A DNA stretch of 64,000 bases, from positions 46,067 through 110,066 of the forward strand of contig JAEEJA010000001.1 in the NCBI GenBank assembly GCA_016281605.1. The letters run 5' to 3'. Below are positions 1 to 10,312 of this stretch, piece by piece (positions within the stretch are counted from its first letter, which is position 1; the number at the start of each line of letters is the position of its first letter). Source of the stretch: Lachnospiraceae bacterium (GTDB taxonomy: Bacteria > Bacillota > Clostridia > Lachnospirales > Lachnospiraceae). Both the position numbers and the translations under genes were made by a program. The notes beneath the pieces are model-generated. The model saw nothing but the letters and a program-made list of their open reading frames with translations. It was not told the DNA's origin and did no database searches.

Positions 1-381
1 TTCCATGCCTTTTTGCTTTGCGCACTCTGCATAAGTTCCAAGTATATCGTCAGCCTCATAGCCAGCCTTTTCACATATACTTATATTCATCCTGGTAAGT
101 AATTCATGAATTAAAGGCATCTGCTCTTTTAGCTCGTCAGGCATTCCCTTTCTGGTCCCCTTATAGGCTTCATACATCTCATGTCTAAAGGTTTTTGCAT
201 GAACATCAAATGCTACGAGCAAGTATTCAGGCTTTTCCTCATCTAATACCTTAAACATAATATTTAGAAAACCAAATATCGCATTGGTGTGAACCCCTTT
301 TGAATTGGTCAGATTCGGAACCCCGTAAAATGCCCTGTTCATAATACTGTTTCCATCTATCAAAACTATTTTTTTATCCAT
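1..381 (-). CDS. polA: DNA polymerase I, N-terminal 5'-3' exonuclease part (runs off window edge)
   Basis: Reverse strand from 381 reads MDKKIVLIDGNSIMNRAFYGVPNLTNSKGVHTNAIFGFLNIMFKVLDEEKPEYLLVAFDVHAKTFRHEMYEAYKGTRKGMPDELKEQMP..., typical PolA exonuclease start; not in ORF track because partial. Confidence 0.93.
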   Translation of the reverse strand, partial: MDKKIVLIDGNSIMNRAFYGVPNLTNSKGVHTNAIFGFLNIMFKVLDEEKPEYLLVAFDVHAKTFRHEMYEAYKGTRKGMPDELKEQMPLIHELLTRMNISICEKAGYEADDILGTYAECAKQKGME

Positions 382-527
382 GCTAATCTCCATAAATCTA
401 ATTCTAATACTTATAGGTATGGTCTCCTACTAAGATTAATAACCACACCAGTCAATACATGTCTTCTATAATAAAAAAAAATCCCGAAAGAACTTATCCA
501 CTCTAAGCTCTCCCGAGATTCCACATA

Positions 528-611
528 TGCACCAGGAGGGACTTGAACCCTCATGAGATTGCTCTCGACGGATTTTGAGTCCGTTGCGTCTGCCAATTCC
601 GCCACTAGTGC
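528..611 (-). tRNA. tRNA-Leu (anticodon CAA), no encoded CCA
   Basis: Reverse strand GCACTAG TGGCGGAATTGGCAGACGC ACGGA CTCAAAA TCCGT ... GAGGG TTCAAGT CCCTC CTGGTGC A; 7-bp acceptor and 5-bp T stem pair. Confidence 0.93.
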
Positions 612-628
612 AAAATGAAATATAAAAA

Positions 629-991
629 TCAACTAAGTGCTTTCTTAACTGATTCTATAACTCTGTCTACCTGGAACGGTTTAACAACAAAATCTCTTGC
701 TCCGCTCTGAATAGCTTCAATAACCATAGCCTGCTGACCCATGGCTGAACACATGATAACTCTTGCATTACCATCGATAGCCCTGATTTCCTTTAACGCC
801 TGTATACCATCCATCTTAGGCATGGTTATATCCATGGTAACTAAATCAGGTTTAAGCTCCTGATACTTTTGAACAGCTATTTCTCCGTTTTCAGCTTCTC
901 CGACTACGTTAAATCCACCTTTTGTAAGTATATCTTTTATCATCATGCGCATAAAAGCAGCATCATCAACTATCAATATATCATTACCCAT
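629..991 (-). CDS. cheY: CheY-like single-domain response regulator
   Basis: ILIVDDAAFMRMMIKDIL...PDLVTMDITMPKMDG...VIMCSAMGQ...DFVVKPF. Confidence 0.92.
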   Translation of the reverse strand: MGNDILIVDDAAFMRMMIKDILTKGGFNVVGEAENGEIAVQKYQELKPDLVTMDITMPKMDGIQALKEIRAIDGNARVIMCSAMGQQAMVIEAIQSGARDFVVKPFQVDRVIESVKKALS

Positions 992-1109
992 TTGTTGTCT
1001 CCCTAAAGGTTAATGTTTGCATCCATAAGCAACATCAAGATTATACAGCATTTTTTTTACTTTGTCAATAATTCAAAGGTATCATGTTTCTTGATTATAT
1101 CATGATTTA

Positions 1110-1949
1110 TCATACTGCATTCATAGATTTATATTCATCTTTTATAATACTTAAACACTCTTTTATACGTGCATTCACCTCTTCTTTCGCACCTTCCCTG
1201 TACGAATTCTTCACTCCGTTAACCATACCGTAAAGCTTTGAATCTCTTGCAAGGTCTGTTATCCTTTCCCAAAGCTCCTCAAAGTTCTTCATATCTGTGG
1301 CAGAAGCACTAAGCTTCTCTATTTCATCGATTTTATTTTCAACCGTTACATCTAACTGCAATGCAGTCATAAAACCACAGAAGGCTCTGAATTCACGATT
1401 TCTGATATAGGCTTTGGTATAACACTCTCTTGACTTCTTATATTCACCAAGTTTTAAAGCTATAAGTCCAAGTCTCTCGTAAACAGCACTCATTTCTTCA
1501 TTGGCGTCCTCTGATATATCTATATGCTGTAAGAGATGATTATATTCTCTTTCAGCCTTAGTTAATTCGTTACACTTATAGTAATTAGCGGCTTTGATCT
1601 TAATCCTGCCATAATAATCCAGACTTTGGGTTTCTTTCATAATTCCTATAAGATCTTCAATCTCAGCCTGAGTATAATAATCACAGGCACAGCATATGGT
1701 CACAACCAAATCCTTTATATCAGCCTTATCCTTGAGAAGTTTTTTTAGCTTCTGAGCAAGATTTGTAATCTTTAATTCTTCTTCTACCCATCTTACAAAT
1801 TCTTCACCAAAATAATCCTCGCGAATAAGATATATATTGCTTTTTATGTAGAAACACACCTCTTCAATACTGTAGACGTATGTTTTTGTCTTTGGAAAAA
1901 AGTATCCTTCAGAGGCATACTCTCCCTTGCAAAGAATAATCTTGCTCAT
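1110..1949 (-). CDS. TPR-like hypothetical protein
   Basis: ORF with helical TPR-like repeats (YERLGLIALKLGEYKKSRECYTKAYI). Confidence 0.6.
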   Translation of the reverse strand: MSKIILCKGEYASEGYFFPKTKTYVYSIEEVCFYIKSNIYLIREDYFGEEFVRWVEEELKITNLAQKLKKLLKDKADIKDLVVTICCACDYYTQAEIEDLIGIMKETQSLDYYGRIKIKAANYYKCNELTKAEREYNHLLQHIDISEDANEEMSAVYERLGLIALKLGEYKKSRECYTKAYIRNREFRAFCGFMTALQLDVTVENKIDEIEKLSASATDMKNFEELWERITDLARDSKLYGMVNGVKNSYREGAKEEVNARIKECLSIIKDEYKSMNAV

Positions 1950-1965
1950 ATCGGACCTCTTTCTA

Positions 1966-3249
1966 CTAAAGTTTTAATGTTCTCTCCCAGATACGGTTCG
2001 TGGAACGATAAAAATCTCCGAAACCTCTGTCCTTAAGAGTTATAATACATTCGTTAACATTCTTAAACCTTATTCTAAATGTAAAACGTGTCATCTTATC
2101 GGGTCTTTTCTCAACATTATTTAACGAAAGCATATGGTATCTCTTTTGTCTTGTCAAAACATTTTCTATAACAATGCAAATTTCATCTTCCTCATCAGGT
2201 ATGATGTCTACACTTTCATCTATATGCTCCCACTTAGAGCCTGCACTTACAACCTTTAGGAGCTGAATCTGGGCATCAGTATAAACTCTTAAGTAAATAT
2301 TAGAATCAATTCCGGTAGAATCCATAAGAACTATATCGGTTCTATGATTCTCAGCCATTATCTCATGTGCTAGGTAGCAGGCTCCTCTGGTATAAAGGTT
2401 TTCACCCTTAAATATCCTTCTTCCTACACATAGTTTTCTTAAAGACTGATCTATCCATCCGGAAACTATCTTGCTTCCGATAATGTAAACCGTTGTTATA
2501 TTATGCTTATAAAATATGGCATTTGCCATACTTGTAAATGATGTCACTTTTTCATGTTCTGTCATGGTCTCATATTTTTTCAAGTCCAAATTATCGGTTA
2601 AATCTCTTTCATTCCAGCTTACAATAAAAGGATTTGAGCTTCTATCTATGGTAAGCTGTATAAATTTCAATCTTATTTGCAAATCATCATCTCTGTAAAA
2701 CTCAAAAAGACCGATGTTATTGAGCCACAACTCAACCTTCTGACTTGTTGCGTAGTGCATATAACTTATGGGATGACTTACTATGGAAAATCGCTCCGAA
2801 TCAAGTCCCGCCTCCAGCACTGATTTACTTAACTTCGAAAGCATTACATCATCTGCACTTGTACAGGTAAATGCACAATAAAGAATCTTTTGATAAGGAT
2901 ATCTGGTTTTAACAATATTTAAAAGTCTTATGATAAATATTCGTAAAAGTTCGGATATTTCAAAACTCATACCTGATACACTTATGCTATCCTCAGTTCG
3001 TGCCAATGATAAGAGATTTCTAATCGTAATAAATCCCGAATCATGTTTCCTCTCTTCTGCTTCTACTCCAAAATACCAGATTTTATGGTGTGTATCGAAG
3101 GAAAGCACCGATGGTATCTCATATATTTCTTTACCTGCATACCTGTATCCAACAGGAACCGGTTCTTTGGCTTCCTCATCATAGCAGGAAATCTGGGTAA
3201 GTAGGTCACTTAAATCTATACCCAGCTTTAAGGTCCTCATATCTTTCAT
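1966..3249 (-). CDS. DUF5716-like protein, possible degenerate Hsp70/actin-type (ASKHA) fold
   Basis: KLGIDLSDLLTQISCYDEE...EIPSVLSFDTHHKIWYFGVEAEE, Hsp70-like spacing; GGAGGTAAGC RBS before ATG at 3249. Confidence 0.55.
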   Translation of the reverse strand: MKDMRTLKLGIDLSDLLTQISCYDEEAKEPVPVGYRYAGKEIYEIPSVLSFDTHHKIWYFGVEAEERKHDSGFITIRNLLSLARTEDSISVSGMSFEISELLRIFIIRLLNIVKTRYPYQKILYCAFTCTSADDVMLSKLSKSVLEAGLDSERFSIVSHPISYMHYATSQKVELWLNNIGLFEFYRDDDLQIRLKFIQLTIDRSSNPFIVSWNERDLTDNLDLKKYETMTEHEKVTSFTSMANAIFYKHNITTVYIIGSKIVSGWIDQSLRKLCVGRRIFKGENLYTRGACYLAHEIMAENHRTDIVLMDSTGIDSNIYLRVYTDAQIQLLKVVSAGSKWEHIDESVDIIPDEEDEICIVIENVLTRQKRYHMLSLNNVEKRPDKMTRFTFRIRFKNVNECIITLKDRGFGDFYRSTNRIWERTLKL

Positions 3250-3302
3250 GCTTACCTCCATGTGAAAAGCTTTTACTTGTTAAAAATACTCATCAGAGTT
3301 TT

Positions 3303-6300
3303 TTAGCCTTCTTCCTCTAAGAATCTTTCAAAATTTTCTATGGCGGATTTTCTAAATACGTATCCTGTCAATCTATCCATAAATTCATCAGCATTATTGT
3401 TCTCATAAGCCTTAATTATCTTATTTATTACTTCAAAGTTGTTGATGGCATTAACATCAGCGTTTTTATCGCACTCCTCACCCCTGACAGTACCGGTACT
3501 CACTGCAACCGTCTCTGTTTCGCCGTCCAGAGCACTTTCTCGGCTTATGGTATAATTACAAATCTCATCTCTAAAAAGCAGCATCCTCTTAACTCTGACA
3601 CCTTCATAAACATCAGTCATTATTTCTTCGGTAGTCTTTCTTTCATTTGTCTGTGATGTAATATCGCAGGTTATACTGATAACCTCGTTAGGATCTGCTA
3701 TATACTCTATATAACAATCACTTAATATATCATAAGGCATATCTATCTTATTTGCGAAGCCCTTGTAAAATGAGAAGCAAATCCCTTCATTTATTAGCTT
3801 TGTAAGATAATATCCTACATACTCTTCATCATCATCATTTAAATCCACTTCACTCAAAAGCTTTAGAGATGCTATCATACAAGCCTTAGACTCATCCTTA
3901 ATAGTTGCTTTTTTAAGCAGTCCGATAAGAGACTCCGGAAATACTCTTCCTCTGATTATATATCTGTATGCATAAAGATTAAGAACAGCTAAAATCAAAG
4001 TGTGATTTGCATTTTTCTCATCATTGTAATTCTTAATTATATCCGGAATATCATCTGTTAATTCTTCACTTACAACTGCCATTTCAAGTATTCTCTCAGC
4101 CAGATTGTGACTAGTGATGGAATTATTTTTAGCAATCCTGTATAGCTGAGCCATATCAAGAAGGGTATTACTTAAATATCTGCAAAGGTAATCTATAGTA
4201 TTTTCGTCATACTTTCCCTTTTGGAACAGATATAATCCAAGCTTTATAAGGGTGTCATCCTTCTTTAGCGACTCTTCTGTAAACAGGTACTGAGAAGCTG
4301 TAAGAAGACTCTTTGCATCAATTCTCTCAAAACCAAATCCAAAGACACCTTCCATAGCAAGTTTAAAGTTATTTCTGCTTATGCATATTTCTATAACTTT
4401 CGAAATATCCTCCGAAGGAATATACTTCCAATTAAGTGTTTTTAAAAGTTTATCCAAATCATCAACTTCATAATTGTCATGATAATCCTTTAAAATCTGT
4501 ACATACAGCTTGCGCTTTAATTCTTTACTGATTCCTCTCTGATAATAAACCTCAACTCTTAGATTTCTTACCTCTTCACCGGTCTTTCCGGTAGATGTTT
4601 TCTTATCATAAAGATAAACTAAAAGACCTAAATCATTTTTAATATATTCATAACACTTATTTACAAAGAAGTCAGCTCTCATAAGCTTATTAATCTTATA
4701 ATCCACACTCTTAGAAAGCCTGTTTCCAAGGGTGTCGGTAAGCAGCACTATGGCATCATCGGTATAAAAATTAACCAGGGCCTTCCCCTGTACTAAAGGC
4801 ACAAACTCCTCAGATTCTATCTGTGGATGTCTTACATAAACTCCTATAATACTAGGGTCATAACACTCTATCTCGTGGCAAAACAGTACCCTTGCAAGAA
4901 GCCCTGCATAATCATTATCTATGTACTCTCTTGTTATAAATTCTTCGTAAAGAACAGCTAAATCCTTACTTACTCGGACATTAGAAAGCTGCTCGACTGT
5001 AAATCTTCTCATCTTATCCGCATAAGCTTTGTATATATGTCTAAGCTTATCCTTTTTCTTAACAATATATGCATATAAAGCAGCTCTTTTGGATAATTTT
5101 AAGCCGGTATCATAAAGAAAATAATCGAAAACCTTTTCAGGGATTTGCTTTGTAACATCCGATAAATCCATGGAATACATAAAGAATTCGAAAAGTCCTG
5201 TAAGTTTTATTCCTCTTTCTACTCCTAATGCATACCACCTATGATACTCTTCATCTGTTTTTGATGTATTAAGGAGTATAGAGCAGATAACAACTAAGTA
5301 TTCATCGCTTTTATATTTTTCATAGAGATTACACATATCACAAAATGCCATACGCGAATAATCTCTCTTTAATCCAAGATAATATGCGTATCTCTCAGAA
5401 GCCTGCGGAGATAGTATGTTATTATCAACTCCCCAATGAAGACATACACTCATGCCATCTACGAGATCAGCAAAGAGTCTTGGCTCGCGATTTATAAGCT
5501 TACAAAGAGCCATGTAAACAAGGGGATCACTGTTTCCCGCAAGAACATAATCTATAAGTGATTCATAAATATAATCAGAATCCTCATAAGGTATATCACA
5601 TAAAACCATGGCTACAAATGCCTTATAATTCTTCTCGCCACTCTTTATACAACTCTTTAAATCATAATCACAAAGCTCAGATAACTCTTCATTATGAAGC
5701 CATCTGTAGAATCTTTTAAGTATAACCGCATAGCTTATATATCTTTCTATATCATTATCAAAGAGTATGTCTTTATTATCTTTAAAGTAACTTTCAAGTT
5801 TTAAAAGCTTTTCTTTATCTCCGATTAAGGCTGCCTTGTAATAATCAAGTATGCTTTTATCCATACTTCCCTTTGCATTTTCAAAAAAGCGTGAAACCTC
5901 ATCTATAACTTTAACAAAGTCAGCTTCCTTTATCTTTCCTTTAAGAAAAGAAATTTGCTGTTTCTTTAATTCTACAATAGCCTTCTGTTTTTGAATTTCT
6001 TCAGAAAACTTTTCCTCATTCACCCCGGAGGACACTGATACAGTAATAGATACAACAGGTCTGTCTATAAAATCACTTACGGAAATTTCAGACAGATTGG
6101 TTCCTTCATTTATAAATCCCGGATCGCAATTAAAAGATAATGAATACTTATCATCAACAAAATCCTCAGTGGTAAATGATTGTTTATCAAGGGCAACAAA
6201 CCCTTCTTGGCAGCTTACATTAAAGGATGCATATCCCCATCCTTTTTTCTTTAGTACTATCTCTTGTTTCCATGGTGTTTGTGCTTCACTTATATTATAC

Positions 6301-6899
6301 TCAGAACTTTCACAGTATACAGTGACTTTTTCCTTTGCTTTTGCACTCACCAGGAATTCTTCCATGGAAATTCTTACATTCTTATTTTTCTTAAGTCCTC
6401 TGTAAAGCTGTATAAGTTTTTCATTACCGCAGATAACATTTTTTTCAAAGTATTCATTCTTAAAAATCTTAGCAGCAAGTGAAATATCATTCTTGTAAAG
6501 TTCGACGAAGTCCGATAAACCGGACAGGGTTACGTTATCATTATATGCGCCTTTTTTTACATGTACAGTAATTCTGACAGATGTGTTGCCGCACTCTGAA
6601 AATATCCTTATTATCCCCTTTATGATATCCTTATCCTGCATATTGGCAGCATTTACTGTTATTTTAACCTTGTTTTCTATACCCGAAAAAACACTATTTT
6701 CAATATTTATAAACTGGGCCTCGGAGAATAATGATCCGGAAAAAGATATACCTTTATCATTTTTTAAAATGAGTACAGCCTCGCCTTCCCCTCCGGCAGG
6801 GCACTCCACAAAAAGCTCATTATCAGAGACAATAAGCTTTGGTTTATGATATTTATATTCTTCCTTTGCATATTGCAAAACTTTGCTATTCATACTCAT
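3303..6899 (-). CDS. DUF5717-like large helical-repeat protein with N-terminal Ig-like region
   Basis: ~1200-aa ORF downstream partner of TPR and DUF5716-like genes; family name from memory. Confidence 0.5.
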   Translation of the reverse strand: MSMNSKVLQYAKEEYKYHKPKLIVSDNELFVECPAGGEGEAVLILKNDKGISFSGSLFSEAQFINIENSVFSGIENKVKITVNAANMQDKDIIKGIIRIFSECGNTSVRITVHVKKGAYNDNVTLSGLSDFVELYKNDISLAAKIFKNEYFEKNVICGNEKLIQLYRGLKKNKNVRISMEEFLVSAKAKEKVTVYCESSEYNISEAQTPWKQEIVLKKKGWGYASFNVSCQEGFVALDKQSFTTEDFVDDKYSLSFNCDPGFINEGTNLSEISVSDFIDRPVVSITVSVSSGVNEEKFSEEIQKQKAIVELKKQQISFLKGKIKEADFVKVIDEVSRFFENAKGSMDKSILDYYKAALIGDKEKLLKLESYFKDNKDILFDNDIERYISYAVILKRFYRWLHNEELSELCDYDLKSCIKSGEKNYKAFVAMVLCDIPYEDSDYIYESLIDYVLAGNSDPLVYMALCKLINREPRLFADLVDGMSVCLHWGVDNNILSPQASERYAYYLGLKRDYSRMAFCDMCNLYEKYKSDEYLVVICSILLNTSKTDEEYHRWYALGVERGIKLTGLFEFFMYSMDLSDVTKQIPEKVFDYFLYDTGLKLSKRAALYAYIVKKKDKLRHIYKAYADKMRRFTVEQLSNVRVSKDLAVLYEEFITREYIDNDYAGLLARVLFCHEIECYDPSIIGVYVRHPQIESEEFVPLVQGKALVNFYTDDAIVLLTDTLGNRLSKSVDYKINKLMRADFFVNKCYEYIKNDLGLLVYLYDKKTSTGKTGEEVRNLRVEVYYQRGISKELKRKLYVQILKDYHDNYEVDDLDKLLKTLNWKYIPSEDISKVIEICISRNNFKLAMEGVFGFGFERIDAKSLLTASQYLFTEESLKKDDTLIKLGLYLFQKGKYDENTIDYLCRYLSNTLLDMAQLYRIAKNNSITSHNLAERILEMAVVSEELTDDIPDIIKNYNDEKNANHTLILAVLNLYAYRYIIRGRVFPESLIGLLKKATIKDESKACMIASLKLLSEVDLNDDDEEYVGYYLTKLINEGICFSFYKGFANKIDMPYDILSDCYIEYIADPNEVISITCDITSQTNERKTTEEIMTDVYEGVRVKRMLLFRDEICNYTISRESALDGETETVAVSTGTVRGEECDKNADVNAINNFEVINKIIKAYENNNADEFMDRLTGYVFRKSAIENFERFLEEEG

Positions 6900-7023
6900 T
6901 CCCCTTAACATCACCTTTATGCACCATGACACGAAAGTAATTATATATCATTATATATAAATATACAAGTAAACAACCTATAAATCATGAATCAATATCA
7001 GGGATAGCTTTTACGATAAATGT

Positions 7024-7824
7024 TTATTTTCTATTAGTAAAGAAGGTTCCTATAGGCTTATTATCAAAAAGATCATAAAGCTTAGCCGGGTCCTTGCCAC
7101 TCATGAGCACAACATCTATATCATGCTTAAAAGCCACTTCAACTGCGTCGATTTTTGCAGCCATTCCGCCGGTTCCAAACTTTGTACCTGCACCCTTAGC
7201 AATGTCTTTTATATAACCATCTATGCTTTCAACTCTCTTTATAAGCTCTGCATCCTTATTTTTACGTGGATCATCAGTATAAAGTCCCTCTATATCTGAA
7301 AGTATAACAAGTAAATCTGCATCAAGTATACCTGCCACTATAGCTGCTAAGGTATCATTCTCACCTACTTCAAGCTCCAACTCATCTATGGCAACAGTAT
7401 CATTTTCATTAACGATAGGAATAGTGCCTATACTTAGAAGTCTATCAATGGTATTCATAACATTCACTCTTCTGTCTTCAAGAAGAACATACTTTGTAAG
7501 CAGAATCTGTGCAACGTTGATACTGTATTCACTGAAGTATTTATCATATATGTACATAAGCTCACACTGACCTACAGCGGCACAAGCCTGCTTTCCCGGT
7601 GTATCCTTGGGTTTTGAGTTTAAGCCGAGCTTTGCGGCTCCAAGTCCTATAGAACCACTTGAAACAAGGATAATTTCATATCCTGTATTTTTAAGATCTG
7701 AAAGAGTCTTAACAAGAGCCTCCATACGTCTTATATTTAGCATTCCGGTTTTATGATGTGTGATGGTGGATGTACCTACCTTTATTACAATTCTTTTTCT
7801 TTTACTTATGGCTAATTCTTCCAT
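7024..7824 (-). CDS. proB: Glutamate 5-kinase
   Basis: RIVIKVGTSTITHHKTGMLN, VNENDTVAIDELE.GENDTLAAIVA, GTGGMAAKIDAVEVA. Confidence 0.95.
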   Translation of the reverse strand: MEELAISKRKRIVIKVGTSTITHHKTGMLNIRRMEALVKTLSDLKNTGYEIILVSSGSIGLGAAKLGLNSKPKDTPGKQACAAVGQCELMYIYDKYFSEYSINVAQILLTKYVLLEDRRVNVMNTIDRLLSIGTIPIVNENDTVAIDELELEVGENDTLAAIVAGILDADLLVILSDIEGLYTDDPRKNKDAELIKRVESIDGYIKDIAKGAGTKFGTGGMAAKIDAVEVAFKHDIDVVLMSGKDPAKLYDLFDNKPIGTFFTNRK

Positions 7825-7930
7825 GGTTTTCCTGTTTTCTAACCTTTCTGATTTATATATTTATAAAACTCATGTCTGCATATTTGCTTTTTTGATGGAT
7901 TTTCTTAAGTAATATGCATATTTTTTCTGC

Positions 7931-8440
7931 TTAAAAGTAAGTTGTCACAATCCAAGGTATGAGATAAGAAATCGTACACATAATAACAAGTGCAAGGGCT
8001 ATACCTATGATAATGGCGGGTATTGACTTCTTTACATCCACACCTAGGAGCGCTGCAATAAGAGAACCTGTCCATGCTCCCGTACCCGGAAGAGGTATAC
8101 CTACAAAGAGTATCAAGCCTACAAATTCATACTTTTGAATCTTATCACTTTTGCTGAGAGCCTTTTTCTCTAGCTTTTCAACCATAGGTTTTAAACGTTT
8201 TGTCTGTTTTAATTTATCAAATATATCTGTTATGAGCCAGAGTATGAATGGGACAGGAATCATATTACCCAGAGTACATATTAAAACAGCCTTAACTACA
8301 GGTATTTTAAGGATTGCTGCTGCAATTATTCCACCTCTTAGCTCTAATATTGGCATCATGGATATAATAAATATAATCATCTCCTTCGGAATCTTGCCGT
8401 TTAGGCTGTCCGTCAGTGCATTTACAAGGTTCTCAACCAT
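7931..8440 (-). CDS. Small multidrug export protein family (COG2426-like)
   Basis: SMMPILELRGGIIAAA...GNMIPVPFILWL...LFVGIPLPGTGAWTGSLIAALLG. Confidence 0.8.
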   Translation of the reverse strand: MVENLVNALTDSLNGKIPKEMIIFIISMMPILELRGGIIAAAILKIPVVKAVLICTLGNMIPVPFILWLITDIFDKLKQTKRLKPMVEKLEKKALSKSDKIQKYEFVGLILFVGIPLPGTGAWTGSLIAALLGVDVKKSIPAIIIGIALALVIMCTISYLIPWIVTTYF

Positions 8441-8588
8441 TTTTAATCCTCCAAATAATTATATACGGCAAAAAGCCGATAGGTATTATATCATATATAT
8501 CAAAGGTTAATCAATAACTGTTTTTCATTGAAATCATGTAAGATTTGTAGTAGAATCAGTGTAACGTTAGTATTGGAGGATTAAAAAA

Positions 8589-10283
8589 ATGGAAAACACA
8601 GAAACTACACAGGCTACTTCTCAAAAGCAAAAAAAACCATTAATAAAAAGAATCTTTAAAAAGCTTGCCTCAACATTTGCATTCAGCCGACTCCCTATGA
8701 TTATTATCCTTATTCTTTTCCAGGCAGCTTTATACTTTATAATTTTTAATATTATAGATGATTACTCCAGAGAGTATACACTTTTAAGGGCCTTTGGTAT
8801 ACTTATCACTTCTATCATAATATATAATTATAACATGGATTCTTCCGTAAAGCTTACATGGATGCTGATAGTAGCCATGCTCCCGTTAACGGGTGCTGCC
8901 TTTTTTATTTATACACGTTTGGGACTTTCATTTTGGGATATACGTCTAAAAATATTAAATACCATAAGAAGAACAATGAACTTTCTGCCTGTAGATGTGG
9001 AAGTCGCTAAGGAGCTGTATTTCGAGGATCCAACAACATTTAATCTATTTATATATTCCAATAATACCGGATGTTTTCCAATCTATAAGGATAGTGATAT
9101 AACATTTTTTCCTCTTGGAGAAGATAAGTTTGATGATATGCTAAATGAGCTAAAAAAAGCACAATCCTACATCTTTTTAGAGTATTTTATAATCGAAGAA
9201 GGCATTATGTGGAATTCTATACTTGATATACTTGTAGAAAAAGTAAAGGAAGGCGTTGAAGTCAGGCTTATGTATGATGGAATGTGTGAAATAACAACCC
9301 TTTCCTTTGATTATAAGGATAAGATGAAAGAACTGGGCATAAAGTGTAAACCTTTTTTCCCTATAACACCGCTCATGTCTACTAAGTACAATTACAGAGA
9401 TCATAGAAAGATACTTGTTATAGATGGTATAGTTGCATATAACGGAGGGGTAAACCTCGCAGATGAGTACATCAATAAAAAAGAGAGATTCGGACATTGG
9501 AAGGATACAGCAGTAAAGATTTACGGTACCGCAGCCCAAAGCTTTACCCTTATGTTTCTTCAGATGTGGAATATAGACGCTGCGGAGTATTATGATGATT
9601 CTAACTACTACCCTTATATTCCTTACCTTGAGCCTTCAAACAACTTGGAATTAATGATGACCAATTACTTTAACGAGGATGCTATTTCAGAGCTGTACAG
9701 AATAGAGGACACTTATACTCCCGATGATTTTCCTAAGGGATATGTACTCCCCTTTGCTGACTACCCTACTGACGGTGATAAGGTTGGAAAAAAATTCTTC
9801 TTGGAAATACTGAATCACGCTCAAAAGTTTGTTTACATCATGACACCTTACCTTATCCTGGATGATGAACTGCTCGAAACACTTAAGTATACTGCACAGC
9901 GATTTGTGGATGTGAGGATAATACTGCCCGGTATCCCTGATAAAAAGGGTGCTTACGCTCTGGCTAAATCACATTACAGAATACTTAATGACTATGGTGT
10001 AAAAATCTATGAATACACTCCCGGATTTGTACACGCTAAAATAATAGTTAGTGACATGAAGAGAGCAATAGTTGGAACAATTAACTTTGATTACAGAAGC
10101 CTGTATCATCATTTTGAATGTGCTACATATATGTACCGCTCACCTGCTATCATTGATATAGTAGATGACTTTAAACAAACACAGAAAAAGTGTCGTCGTA
10201 TAGATGAAGATGCAATCAAAAACGAAAAATTATCTTATAAAATACTAGGCAAAGTGCTTAAGCTTGTGGCACCGTTAATGTAA
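8589..10283 (+). CDS. cls: Cardiolipin synthase (PLD family)
   Basis: Two HKD motifs (YRDHRKILVIDG; FVHAKIIVSDMKRAIVGTINFDYRS), N-terminal TM helices. Confidence 0.92.
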   Translation: MENTETTQATSQKQKKPLIKRIFKKLASTFAFSRLPMIIILILFQAALYFIIFNIIDDYSREYTLLRAFGILITSIIIYNYNMDSSVKLTWMLIVAMLPLTGAAFFIYTRLGLSFWDIRLKILNTIRRTMNFLPVDVEVAKELYFEDPTTFNLFIYSNNTGCFPIYKDSDITFFPLGEDKFDDMLNELKKAQSYIFLEYFIIEEGIMWNSILDILVEKVKEGVEVRLMYDGMCEITTLSFDYKDKMKELGIKCKPFFPITPLMSTKYNYRDHRKILVIDGIVAYNGGVNLADEYINKKERFGHWKDTAVKIYGTAAQSFTLMFLQMWNIDAAEYYDDSNYYPYIPYLEPSNNLELMMTNYFNEDAISELYRIEDTYTPDDFPKGYVLPFADYPTDGDKVGKKFFLEILNHAQKFVYIMTPYLILDDELLETLKYTAQRFVDVRIILPGIPDKKGAYALAKSHYRILNDYGVKIYEYTPGFVHAKIIVSDMKRAIVGTINFDYRSLYHHFECATYMYRSPAIIDIVDDFKQTQKKCRRIDEDAIKNEKLSYKILGKVLKLVAPLM

Positions 10284-10312
10284 AACGCTATATAGTATAC
10301 TAGGAGGAAGAC

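Noticed and set aside
411-632. 73-aa ORF
   Set aside because: Overlaps tRNA-Leu(CAA); spurious.
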